DNA of 64,000 bases from Polyangia bacterium. Lineage in GTDB: Bacteria; Myxococcota_A; Polyangia; Polyangiales; Polyangiaceae. Positions 43,748 to 53,600 of this stretch are shown piece after piece (the stretch's first letter is position 1; each line of letters begins with the position of its first letter). The notes beneath the pieces are model-generated. The model saw only the letters and a list, made by a program, of their open reading frames with translations, did not search any database and was not told the origin of the DNA. A program made the translations under genes and the position numbers. The stretch lies in the NCBI GenBank assembly GCA_030426145.1, contig JAUHZF010000005.1, positions 16,461-80,460 of the forward strand, given 5' to 3'.

Positions 43748-45037
43748 ATGGCGGCTCCCAAAAGGAAGCGACCGCGAAAGAAGAAGCCGGCGCCCAAGAA
43801 AGCGCCCTCGCGAGCCAAGCGGCCACCGCCCCCGAAGATCTCGGTCGACGAGGCCCTCGCGCTCGATCGGGCGGGTCGAACGGAAGAAGCCATCGCTGCC
43901 TACCGCGCCCTCCTGAGGCACGACCCCAAGCAGCTCGACGCCGCGATGAATCTCGGCACGGCGCTCGCGCGCACCGGCCATCGGCAAGAAGCCGAGCGCG
44001 CCCTGTCTCGGGCGGTCGCCCTCTACCCAGAGATGGCCGAGCTGCACGCCGACGCCGGCCTCGCCTACGAGAGCCTCGGGCTCTACGACGCCGCCCATCG
44101 TGCCTTCCGGCAGGCTGTCGAGCGTGACGCCGAGCACCGCGTCGCCCTCTGTGGGTTGGCCCGCCTCACCTTGCACGCGGGCGACCGCGCCGGCGCGATC
44201 GGTCTCTACCGCCGGGCCATCGACGTGGACCCGCTGTCTCCCGACACCTTTCTAGGGCTGCACGAGGCGGTCTACGACGATGGCGACCCGGAACCGGCGC
44301 TCGAGGCCATCACCCATGCCGTCACCTTTCGCCCGGACCATCTGTGGTCGCGCTTTCTCATGGGGATTCTGCTCGATCAGTGTGGTCAGGCGTCGGCCTC
44401 CGCGCAGATCCTCGGTCGGCTCCACCCCGACCCGGAGGTGTTCCGCGGCGCGGTCGACAGCTGGGCCTACGTGAAGCAAGCGCGGACCGCGACGACGCGC
44501 CTCTTCGCACCCGTGGCCGAGACCCTTCGCTTCGCGGCGGAGGCGGCGACGCTCGACGGCTTGGTGGTCGAGTTCGGGGTTCGCTACGGCGTCACAGCGC
44601 GGGTCATCGCCGAGGCGGTGGCGCCGGTACGCGTGCACGGCTTCGACAGCTTTCAGGGGCTACCCGAGGCCTGGCACGTGCAGCCTGAGGGCATCTACTC
44701 CACCCACGGTCAGCTCCCCGACCTGCCCGACGGTGTCGAGCTCCACGTGGGCCTCTTCGACGAAACGCTCGCGCCCTTCGCGGCGCGCCACGACGGTCCC
44801 ATCCGACTCGCCAACGTCGACTGCGACCTCTACTCGTCTACCGCCAGCGTCTTCGCCGCGCTCGGCGAACGCATGGTGCCAGGCACGGTGATCGTGTTCG
44901 ACGAGTACCTCGTCAACGACCGCTGGCGCGAAGACGAATACAAAGCCTTTCAGGAAGCCGTAAAGACCCACGGCTGGACCTACGAGTACCTCGCCTTCAA
45001 TCTGCACTCAGGCCAGGCCGTCGTACGTCTCACGTGA
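43748..45037 (+). CDS. TPR-methyltransferase fusion protein
   Basis: A 429-residue cytoplasmic protein. A Lys/Arg/Pro-rich start (MAAPKRKRPRKKK) is followed by five to six TPR units at about 28-200 (LDRAGRTEEAIAAYRALLRH, LGTALARTGHRQEAERALS). A class I SAM-dependent methyltransferase domain at about 245-425 resembles the TylF/macrocin O-methyltransferase group (VVEFGVRYGVTA, HGFDSFQGLPEAW, NVDCDLYSSTASV, IVFDEYLVND). The substrate may be a sugar or a natural product. It lies upstream of the biosynthetic operon but is separated from it by a convergent gene, so membership of that cluster is uncertain. Confidence 0.82.
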   Translation: MAAPKRKRPRKKKPAPKKAPSRAKRPPPPKISVDEALALDRAGRTEEAIAAYRALLRHDPKQLDAAMNLGTALARTGHRQEAERALSRAVALYPEMAELHADAGLAYESLGLYDAAHRAFRQAVERDAEHRVALCGLARLTLHAGDRAGAIGLYRRAIDVDPLSPDTFLGLHEAVYDDGDPEPALEAITHAVTFRPDHLWSRFLMGILLDQCGQASASAQILGRLHPDPEVFRGAVDSWAYVKQARTATTRLFAPVAETLRFAAEAATLDGLVVEFGVRYGVTARVIAEAVAPVRVHGFDSFQGLPEAWHVQPEGIYSTHGQLPDLPDGVELHVGLFDETLAPFAARHDGPIRLANVDCDLYSSTASVFAALGERMVPGTVIVFDEYLVNDRWREDEYKAFQEAVKTHGWTYEYLAFNLHSGQAVVRLT

Positions 45038-45048
45038 GGGCGAGGGCC

Positions 45049-45846
45049 CTAGGCGTCTGCGTGGTAGCAGTCGCGTTCGGTAGAGACCGGGGCGAACCGG
45101 ACCCAGTCGAAGCTCGCGCGGAGATCCCAGCGGTTGGTATAGGTGTAGGCGATGGGACCGACCTGGAGCTCGGCCGGTAGGTCGTTGCGCTCGTACGTGG
45201 TCCCCAACGTCCATTCCGTGTCGCCGAGTCGACGCTTGAGCACGAGGAAGTTGCCGTTCACGCGGCATATCCGTAGCTCGGCGTCGCCGCTGTCCCACTC
45301 CGGCCCGAGCACATCGCTCTCGTCGTCCTTCGTGGTTTTCGTCTCGATGGACAGGTAGCTCTTTCGGTACCCGACGACGTTGAACACGTAGCTCTCTTCA
45401 CCGCTGGCGTCCGACCCGGGATCGCGCGCGATGAGCCCGGCAAACTGGTAGTCGTTCCCGACCGGCTCGCTCGGCTTCTTGGCGGAGCGGGCCGTCACAC
45501 GTGTCGTGACCCGAAAGTTGCCCTTCACCATCTTGAAGAGCCCCGGCCCGGCGTCGGCTTTGTACCAGACCGTATTGGCCGTCGGGGTCAGCACCAGCTG
45601 ACCCTCGTGCAGCTCGCGGCGAAAGTGCTCGCCGTCGTGCGCGGACCATGACGACGAGAGCGTCGCCCCATCGAAGTCGTCGTCGAGACCAGAGGTTTCG
45701 GCCGGCGTCAGCTCCGGCGGACGGTCACATCCGGGGAGGAAGACGGGGAGCAAGGCGCTCGCCAGGAACGTCGCTGTGGCACCCAGCGGCGGCGAGAGCC
45801 CACGGAGCGCCCAGGAAGGTGAAGCGCGATGCAAAGCGCGGAGCAT
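45049..45846 (-). CDS. DUF1349-like secreted lipoprotein
   Basis: A 265-residue protein with a long n-region, hydrophobic segment and lipobox-like FLPGC. The body is a concanavalin-like beta sandwich of the DUF1349/LamG type: it starts DDDFDGATLSSSWSAHDGEH, continues RVTTRVTARSAKK and YQFAGLIARDPGS, and closes with FDWVRFAPVS. This family binds or cleaves glycans. Other DUF1349-like secreted proteins occur at 62208 and 63140. It is divergent from the NRPS gene. Confidence 0.75.
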   Translation of the reverse strand: MLRALHRASPSWALRGLSPPLGATATFLASALLPVFLPGCDRPPELTPAETSGLDDDFDGATLSSSWSAHDGEHFRRELHEGQLVLTPTANTVWYKADAGPGLFKMVKGNFRVTTRVTARSAKKPSEPVGNDYQFAGLIARDPGSDASGEESYVFNVVGYRKSYLSIETKTTKDDESDVLGPEWDSGDAELRICRVNGNFLVLKRRLGDTEWTLGTTYERNDLPAELQVGPIAYTYTNRWDLRASFDWVRFAPVSTERDCYHADA

Positions 45847-45950
45847 GAGTCAAGCGCGATCTGATCTACATTGGGCTTAAGGTCAAGGCGCGAGGGAGAT
45901 AGTGTGCGCCCCTGAGCCATCCGGATCGAAACCCCGCGGAGACCAGACAA

Positions 45951-48900
45951 GTGTTGCGTTGCTACCTCATGGGTCAAGAGTCGCTCTTGATCCAGTGCGC
46001 CGAAATCCTCCTGGAGAAGAGCCACACCATCTGCGGTGTGATCACCGAGACGCGCCAGATCGTCGACTGGGCCGAGAGCAAGTCGATCCCGGTGCTCGCG
46101 CCGGGCAAGGACTTGGCCGACCGGATGACCGAGCCGCACGACTACTTCTTCAGCATCGCCAACCTGAAGGTCGTCAAACCCGAGGTCTTCGGCAAGGCTG
46201 CTCAGGGCGCCATCAACTTCCACGATGGGCCCCTGCCTCGCTACGCGGGGCTCTACGCCACCGCCTGGGCGCTCATGGCTGGAGAGGACAGCCACGGGGT
46301 GACCTGGCACGCGATGACCCAGGACGTGGACGCGGGCCACATCTACAAGCAGCGCAAGTTCGATCTCCGGGCGGGGGAGACGAGCTTCACCCTCAACACG
46401 CTGTGCTACCAGCTCGCCATCGAGAGCTTTGCCGAGCTGGTCGACGAGCTCGCCGACGGTAGCGCCAAGCCCGAAGCGCAAGTCCGCGAGGGTGAGCCGC
46501 ACTACTTCGCACTCGCCAAGCGTCCGCCCGCCGTCGCACGTCTGCGCTGGAGCGAACCCGCCGCCGAGCTCGAGGCGCTCGTCCGTGCGCTCGACTTCGG
46601 ACCGGTGGACAATCCGCTGGCGCTTCCGAAGCTGCTCGCTGGCGGACAGCTGGCCATGGTCGGCAAGGCCGAGGCGGTCGAAGGCCCGCAGGAGGAGCCG
46701 GGCAAAGTCATCGCCATCGAGGACGACCGCCTCACCGTAGCCACGGGGGATGGCCATCTCGTGTTGCGGGAGCTGCGCTGCGAACAGGGCCAGCCCATCG
46801 TGCCCTCGGGCTGGTTGGCCGAGCGAGGGGTGAAGAAGGGCGACGTGCTGCCAGGCCTCGACGACGAGACGACGCAGCGCCTCACCGCGATTCACGAGGG
46901 CTGCAGTCGCTACGAGCCGTTCTGGGTGAAACGTCTGGAGAGCTTCACCAGCCCGTCGATCCCTTACGCGCACCGCGAGAACCCGTCGGGCGAGGCGCGA
47001 GAGCGCGCCGCTTCAACCCTGTCCTCGAAGGCCGCCGCGCTCGGCGCCGACGGGCTCGTGGCGGGCGTTGGCGCCTACCTCGCCCGCATCGCCGACGTCG
47101 AGGCCGCGATGGTCTCCTACTCGGATGTAGGGCTCGACGATCTCCTCTCCGGCACCGCCGACGGCGGGCCACTCTTCAGCCCCGAGGTCCCGCTCCGCAT
47201 CGAGCCCCAGCGCGGCGCAGGCTTCAACGCGTTCCGTGACGCGATGGGGAAGGAGCTCGCGCGGATTCGCAAGCGTCAGACCTACGCGCGGGATGTCGTC
47301 CTGCGTCGGCCGAGCCTGGCCGCTCGCGCATCTTCGCTCACGCGTGAGACGCGGCGGGTCGTGGTCGCGGTCACCGCAGACCTCGACGCCTACGAAGCGC
47401 CCAAGGGTACCGAGCTGGCGCTCGTCATCGCGAGCGACGGCAGTGCGTTGTCCTGGCGCTTCGACGCCAGCGTCTACCGCTCCGAGGACATTGCGACGAT
47501 GCAGGGGCAGCTCGCGACCCTGCTCGAAGCGGGCCTCGCCGATGGTGATACCTCGCTGGCCGAGCTTCCGCTCTTGCCCGATGCCGAGCGCAAGCGCTTG
47601 CTGGTCGATCTCAACGCCACCGCCGCGGACTACCCGCGCGACGCATGCATCCATCGCCTCTTCGAGGCTCGTGCGGAAGAGCGTCCCGACGCGCCCGCCC
47701 TGGCCTACCTCGAAGAAGAGCTGACCTACCGCGAGCTGAACGGCCGCAGCAACCAGCTCGCCCGTCACCTGCGCGAGCTCGGGGTGGGCCCCGACGTGCT
47801 CGTTGGTGTGTGTGTCGAGCGCTCGACCGAGATGCTCGTGACCGCCCTCGCCGTCATGAAGGCCGGGGGCGCCTACGTGCCGATGGATCCGAGCTACCCC
47901 AAGGAGCGCCTCGCCCTCATGATCGAGGACTCCAAGGTGCCGGTGCTCGTCACCCAGCGGCGGCTCGCGCCTCACCTCCCGCAACACGACGGCAAGACCG
48001 TGCTCGTCGACGCCGACTGGCCGAAGATCGCCCAGGGCGATCCCGGCAACCTGGCGCCGCTCGCGAAGGCGGACAACCTCGCCTACTGCATCTACACCTC
48101 CGGCTCGACGGGCCGACCCAAGGGGGTGATGGTCGAGCACCGCAACGCGGTGAACTTCTTCACCGGCATGGACGAGCGGATCGGCTACGCCGAGGGCGAT
48201 GCACCGGGCGTTTGGCTCGCGCTGACCAGCCTATCGTTCGACATCTCGGTCTTGGAGCTGTTCTGGACCCTCGCGCGCGGCTTCAAGGTCGTGCTCCACA
48301 CCGACAAGGCCGACGAGGCGGCACACGCGCGCAGCCAGCAGCTGCACGGCGACAAGTCGATCACCTTCAGCCTGATGTACTTCGCGAGCGACGAGGGCGA
48401 GAACGCGTCCTCCGCGGACAAGTACAAGCTGCTTATCGAAGGCGCGAAGTTCGGCGACGCGAACGGCTTCGAGGCGGTCTGGACCCCGGAGCGCCACTTC
48501 CACGCCTTCGGCGGTCTCTACCCGAACCCCTCCGTGGCCGGCGCCGCCATCGCGACGATCACCGAGAACATCCACATTCGTGCCGCGTCGGTCGTCATCC
48601 CGCTGCACCACCCCATCCGCATCGCCGAGGAGTGGTCGCTCGTCGACAACCTCTCCCAGGGGCGCGTGGGGATCTCGTTCGCGTCCGGTTGGCAGCCCAA
48701 CGACTTCATCATCTACAAGCCGGAGCGCTTCCAGGACCGCAAGAAGCACATGCTCGAGGACATCGAGACGGTGCGGGCGCTGTGGCGCGGCGAGACCTTC
48801 AAGGCCACCTCGCCCCTCGGCAAGGAGATCGAGGTCACCACCCTCCCGCGCCCGGTGCAGAAGGAGCTTCCGTTCTGGCTCACCGCGGCCGGCAACCCGC

Positions 48901-50642
48901 AGACCTTCGAGGCCGCCGGGACCAGTGGGGCCAACCTGCTCACGCACCTGCTCGGCCAGAGCGCTGAAGAGCTGAAGGGCAAGATCGAGATCTACCGCGA
49001 AGCGCGCAAGAAGGCGGGCCACGAGGGGCGAGGGCGCGTGACCCTCATGCTCCATACGTTCATCGGGCCGGACGAGGCGGAGGTGAAGGACACCGTTCGC
49101 GAGCCGATGAAGCAGTACCTCAAGAGCTCGCTCAACCTCATCAAGCAAGCGGCCTGGAGCTTCCCCACCTTCAAGCAGCAGGCCGACGCGACCGGCAAGA
49201 CCCCAGAGCAGATCTTCGAAGAGAAGGAGCTCAACGAGGAGGAGATGGACGCGCTGCTCGAGCACTCGTTCGAGCGCTACTACAAGACGAGCGGTCTCTT
49301 TGGTTCGCCTGCGCGCTGCCTCGAGTTCGTCGATAGCCTCAAGGGCATCGACATCGACGAGATCGGGTGCCTCCTCGACTATGGCGTCCCCTCGGCCAAG
49401 GTCCTCGCTCACCTGAGCTACCTCAACGAGCTCAAGCAGCTCGTCGGGGCCCCGCAGGCCGAGCAGCAAGACTATTCCTTCGCCGCCCAGGTCGAGCGCC
49501 ATGGGGTGACGCACATGCAGTGCACGCCCTCGCAGATGACCATGATCTTGGCCGGTGACGAGAGCCGCGCCGCGATCGCAGCGGTGGGCACGGTGCTGGT
49601 CGGGGGCGAGGCCTTCCCCGCTGCGCTCGGCAAGGACCTGCGTGCGGCGGCGCCGAAGGCGACCATCATCAACATGTACGGCCCGACGGAGACGACCATC
49701 TGGTCCTCCACCTACCCGGTCACGGGGCAGGAGGAGAGCATCCCCATCGGCCGGCCCATCGCCAATACCCAGGTCTACGTGCTCGACCGCAACCAGCAAC
49801 CGCTCCCCGACGGGGTCGCCGGCGAGCTCTGGATCGGTGGTGAGGGCGTGGTCCGTGGCTACTACGAGCGCCCCGAGCTCACCGCCGAGCGCTTCCGCGA
49901 CGACCCGTTCCGAGAAAGCGGGCGCATGTACCGCACCGGCGACCTCGCGCGTTTCGGTGAGAACGGCATCCTCGAGTTCCTCGGTCGCGTGGACTTCCAG
50001 GTGAAGATCCGTGGCTACCGCATCGAGCTCGGCGAGATCGAGGCGTTCCTCGCCGCGTGCGAGGGCGTACGCGAAGCCGTCGTCGTGGCCCGCGAGGACG
50101 TGCCCGGCGACAAGCGTCTCGTCGCCTACCTGGTGGCCGACCGCGACTTCGACACCGGGGTACTACGCGGCGCCATCGCCGAGCAGCTGCCGAGCTACAT
50201 GGTTCCGCAGTCGTTCGTGGTGCTCGACCGCTTCCCTCTCACGCCCAACCGCAAGGTCGATCGCAAGGCGCTTCCGGCGCCCGAGCAGGCCGAGGTCGCG
50301 GGCAAGGCGGAGTACGTCCAGCCGGACGGCGAGCTCGAAGAGTCGATCGCCAGCGTGTGGCGTGAGGTCCTGAACGTGAAGAAGGTCGGCATGGACGACA
50401 ACTTCTTCGACCTCGGGGGCCACTCGCTGCTGACGGTGCAAGTCCATCGACTCCTCAAAGACAAGCTCGAGGCCGAGCTCGGCCTGACCGACCTGTTCCG
50501 GTTCCCCACCATCCGCACCCTCGTCGGCTTCATCCAATCCGACGGAGGAGGCAGCGGCACCGAGCAGGGCAAGGACCGCGCGGCCGCCCGTAAGGAAGCG
50601 ATGGCGCGACGCCAGAAGCTCCGTGACCGCCGCCGCCGTTGA
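45951..50642 (+). CDS. NRPS: formyltransferase-A(monooxygenase insert)-PCP
   Basis: A 1563-residue loading module from a GTG preceded by GGAG. Residues 1-300 are an N-formyltransferase with Asn89/His91 (INFHDGPLPRYAG) and Asp127 region (DVDAGHIYK), plus its C-terminal subdomain. About 300-560 resembles only the end of a condensation domain, without HHxxxDG. The adenylation domain starts near 565 (YTSGSTGRPKG near 715; FDISVLELF). At about 795-1160 it is interrupted by a luciferase-like FMN monooxygenase of the MupA/Atu3671 type, then resumes (MYGPTETT near 1241). The A-domain code reads D-I-L-Q-V-G-M-I-W-K, glycine-like. A PCP with Ser near 1492 (GGHSLL) ends it. MtaG of myxothiazol synthesis also has a monooxygenase inside a glycine A domain. 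Confidence 0.93.
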   Translation: MLRCYLMGQESLLIQCAEILLEKSHTICGVITETRQIVDWAESKSIPVLAPGKDLADRMTEPHDYFFSIANLKVVKPEVFGKAAQGAINFHDGPLPRYAGLYATAWALMAGEDSHGVTWHAMTQDVDAGHIYKQRKFDLRAGETSFTLNTLCYQLAIESFAELVDELADGSAKPEAQVREGEPHYFALAKRPPAVARLRWSEPAAELEALVRALDFGPVDNPLALPKLLAGGQLAMVGKAEAVEGPQEEPGKVIAIEDDRLTVATGDGHLVLRELRCEQGQPIVPSGWLAERGVKKGDVLPGLDDETTQRLTAIHEGCSRYEPFWVKRLESFTSPSIPYAHRENPSGEARERAASTLSSKAAALGADGLVAGVGAYLARIADVEAAMVSYSDVGLDDLLSGTADGGPLFSPEVPLRIEPQRGAGFNAFRDAMGKELARIRKRQTYARDVVLRRPSLAARASSLTRETRRVVVAVTADLDAYEAPKGTELALVIASDGSALSWRFDASVYRSEDIATMQGQLATLLEAGLADGDTSLAELPLLPDAERKRLLVDLNATAADYPRDACIHRLFEARAEERPDAPALAYLEEELTYRELNGRSNQLARHLRELGVGPDVLVGVCVERSTEMLVTALAVMKAGGAYVPMDPSYPKERLALMIEDSKVPVLVTQRRLAPHLPQHDGKTVLVDADWPKIAQGDPGNLAPLAKADNLAYCIYTSGSTGRPKGVMVEHRNAVNFFTGMDERIGYAEGDAPGVWLALTSLSFDISVLELFWTLARGFKVVLHTDKADEAAHARSQQLHGDKSITFSLMYFASDEGENASSADKYKLLIEGAKFGDANGFEAVWTPERHFHAFGGLYPNPSVAGAAIATITENIHIRAASVVIPLHHPIRIAEEWSLVDNLSQGRVGISFASGWQPNDFIIYKPERFQDRKKHMLEDIETVRALWRGETFKATSPLGKEIEVTTLPRPVQKELPFWLTAAGNPQTFEAAGTSGANLLTHLLGQSAEELKGKIEIYREARKKAGHEGRGRVTLMLHTFIGPDEAEVKDTVREPMKQYLKSSLNLIKQAAWSFPTFKQQADATGKTPEQIFEEKELNEEEMDALLEHSFERYYKTSGLFGSPARCLEFVDSLKGIDIDEIGCLLDYGVPSAKVLAHLSYLNELKQLVGAPQAEQQDYSFAAQVERHGVTHMQCTPSQMTMILAGDESRAAIAAVGTVLVGGEAFPAALGKDLRAAAPKATIINMYGPTETTIWSSTYPVTGQEESIPIGRPIANTQVYVLDRNQQPLPDGVAGELWIGGEGVVRGYYERPELTAERFRDDPFRESGRMYRTGDLARFGENGILEFLGRVDFQVKIRGYRIELGEIEAFLAACEGVREAVVVAREDVPGDKRLVAYLVADRDFDTGVLRGAIAEQLPSYMVPQSFVVLDRFPLTPNRKVDRKALPAPEQAEVAGKAEYVQPDGELEESIASVWREVLNVKKVGMDDNFFDLGGHSLLTVQVHRLLKDKLEAELGLTDLFRFPTIRTLVGFIQSDGGGSGTEQGKDRAAARKEAMARRQKLRDRRRR

Positions 50643-50656
50643 CCGCAAACACTCCC

Positions 50657-53600
50657 ATGACCGAACCAAGTTTCGACGACGGGTCGGCGATCGCGATCGT
50701 CGGCATGGCCGGGCGCTTTCCGAAGAGCCCCAATATCGACACCTACTGGCGCAACGTGCGCGATGGCGTGGAGTGCCTGACCCGCTTCACGCGCGAAGAG
50801 CTCGACGCGGCGGGGGAGGATCCCAGCCGCGCAAGCCTGCCCAACTACGTGCCCGTCGGCGGCGCCCTGGACCACATGGAGGAGTTCGACGCGGGCTTCT
50901 TCGGCTTCAGCCCGCGCGACGCCATGATCATGGACCCCCAGCACCGGCACCTGCTCGAGTGCGCCTGGGAGGCCTTCGAGAACGCGGGCATCGATCCGGA
51001 GCGATTCACGGGATCGATCGGCGTCTTCGCCGGTTCGGGGCACAACGCCTACATGCCCTACAACCTGCTCACCAACCCGGCGCTGCTGGATAGTGTGGGC
51101 TTCTTCCTGTTGCGGCACACGGGCAACGACAAGGACTTCCTCGCCACCCGGATCTCCTACTGCCTCAAGCTCACCGGCCCGAGCATCAACATCCAGACTG
51201 CCTGCTCCACCTCGCTCGTGGCGACCCACGTGGCCTGTCAGAGCCTCCTCAACGGCGAGTGCGATCTCGCGCTGGCCGGGGGCGTGACGATCGAGATGCC
51301 GCATCGCCGCGGCTATCTCTACCAGGAGGGGGAGATCCTCAGTCCGGATGGGCACTGCCGCGCCTTCGACGCGCAGAGCAAGGGCACGCTCTTCGGTAGC
51401 GGAGCGGGGATTGTGGTGCTTCGTCGTTATGCCGACGCCGTCGAGGACGGCGACATCATCCATGCGGTGATCCGCGGCTCCGCGGTGAACAACGACGGCG
51501 CGGACAAGGTTGGGTACCTCGCGCCGAGCGTCGAAGGCCAGACCGCTTGTATGGCCGAAGCGCTCACGCTCGCCGATGTCGACCCGCGGACCGTGAGCTA
51601 CGTCGAGTGCCACGGCACGGGGACCCCGGTAGGCGATCCGATCGAAATCACGGCGTTGACCCAGGCCTTCCGCGAGGGAACGGACGACACCAACTTCTGC
51701 GGCATCGGCTCGGTGAAGACGAACATCGGCCATCTCGACACCGCGGCTGGCGTCGCGAGCCTGATCAAGACGGTCAAGGCCCTCGAACACCGGCAGCTCC
51801 CCCCAAGTCTGCACTTCACGGCCCCGAACCCTCAGATCGACTTCGAGAAGAGCCCCTTCTACGTCAACGCGTCCCTTCAGCCATGGACGTCCGACGGCCC
51901 TCGTCGGGCGGCGATCAACTCGTTGGGCGTGGGCGGCACCAACGCCTTCATGATCGTGGAGGAGACCCCCGAGGGGACCGAGAAGCCCAGCGGGGCGACG
52001 CGTCCCGAGCAGCTGCTGCTGCTCAGCGCGGGGAGCGCGGAGGGCGTCGACCGCGCGACCGATCGGCTCGTCGCTCACCTGAAGGAGCACTCGGAGCTGG
52101 GCTTCGCCGACGTGGCCTATACCCTCGCCGCACGTCGCCGGCCCTTCGGTCATCGGCGCATGGTCCTGGCCCGCGACATCGACGACGCGGTCGAAGCGCT
52201 CGAGGGCAAAGACCCCACGCGCGTCTTCACCCAGCCGGCCAAGGAGCGCAGCGTATGTTTCCTCTTCCCCGGCGGCGGCGCGCAGTACCCGAACATGGGA
52301 CGCGACCTCTACGCGCAGGAGGCGGTCTACCGCGAAGAGGTCGACCGGGGCCTCGCGGCGCTGAAGAAGAAGGTCGACTTCGACCTGAAGCCGCTGCTCT
52401 TCCCCGCCGAAGGGGATGAGGAGAAGGCCGCGGCCGAGCTGCAGCGGGGGAGCCGCTCGCTGCCCTCGCTCTTCATCACCGAGTACGCGCTCGCCAAGCT
52501 CTACATGTCGTGGGGCGTCGAGCCGACCGGCCTGCTGGGCCACAGCATGGGCGAGTACGTCGCGGCTTGCCTCGCCGGCGTGTTCACCATGGAGGAAGGG
52601 CTCGGTCTGGTGCTGTTGCGCGGCCAGCTCTTCGAGAAGCTCGAGCAGGGCGCGATGCTCAGCGTGCCGATGCCGGCCGAGGCGCTGCGTGCGCGCATGA
52701 GCGACGCGCTCGACATCGCCGTCATCAACGGCCCCAATGCGTCGGTGGCCTCGGGACCCGTGGCCGCGATCGACGCGCTCGAGAAGGAGCTCACCGCGGA
52801 GGAGGTCGACGTCCGGCGGATCCGGATCCAGGTCGCGGCGCACTCGCGCATGCTCGACCCGATCCTGGAGGAGTTCGGGGCCTACACCAAGACCATCGAC
52901 CTGCAGGCGCCCACCATGCCGCTGATGAGCAACGTCACCGGCACCTGGATGACCGCGAAGCAGGCGACCGACCCCGACTACTGGGTGAAGCACCTGCGGC
53001 AGACGGTCCGCTTCAGTGACAACCTGCAGGAGGCCCTCGCCGACGAGAACCGCGTGATGCTCGAGGTCGCGCCGGGCCGCACCCTCACCAGTCTCGCCAA
53101 GGCGCACCCCGCGGCGGGGGTGGGACGTCCGGTGTTCAACTCGCTGCGCCATCCCTCCGAGGAGGTGAAAGACACCATCTTCCTTCTCGGCGTGCTCGGT
53201 CGACTCTGGCTGTGCGGGGCGAAGGTCGACTTCGAGGCCTTCTACGAGGGCGAGCAGCGTCGGCGGGTCGAGCTGCCCACCTACGCCTGGGATCACCAGC
53301 GCTACTGGGTCGAGCCGGGCAAGACCCAAGCCGCCCCCACGACGCGCAGCCTCCGCAAGAAGCTCGACGTCGCCGATTGGTTCTACCAGCCGTCATGGCA
53401 TCGCCAACTCCTCCCCTCAGAGGCGCCGTCCGACGAGGGTGAAGCGTCCCAGGACGGGGCGTGGCTGGTGTTCCTCGACGACACGGGCTTCGGCGACGGG
53501 CTCGTGGCGGGTCTGCGTGAGCAAGGCAAGCGCGTGCTCACCGTGAAGGCGCACGACGGGGCGATGACCGCCGACGGTGACGACGGCTACCTCCTGCGTC

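Noticed and set aside
50195..53329. 1044-codon open frame on the minus strand
   Set aside because: It is antisense to the NRPS end and the PKS KS-AT domains, is rich in His/Arg/Asp runs typical of reverse-strand reading of GC-rich genes, and has no recognisable domain.
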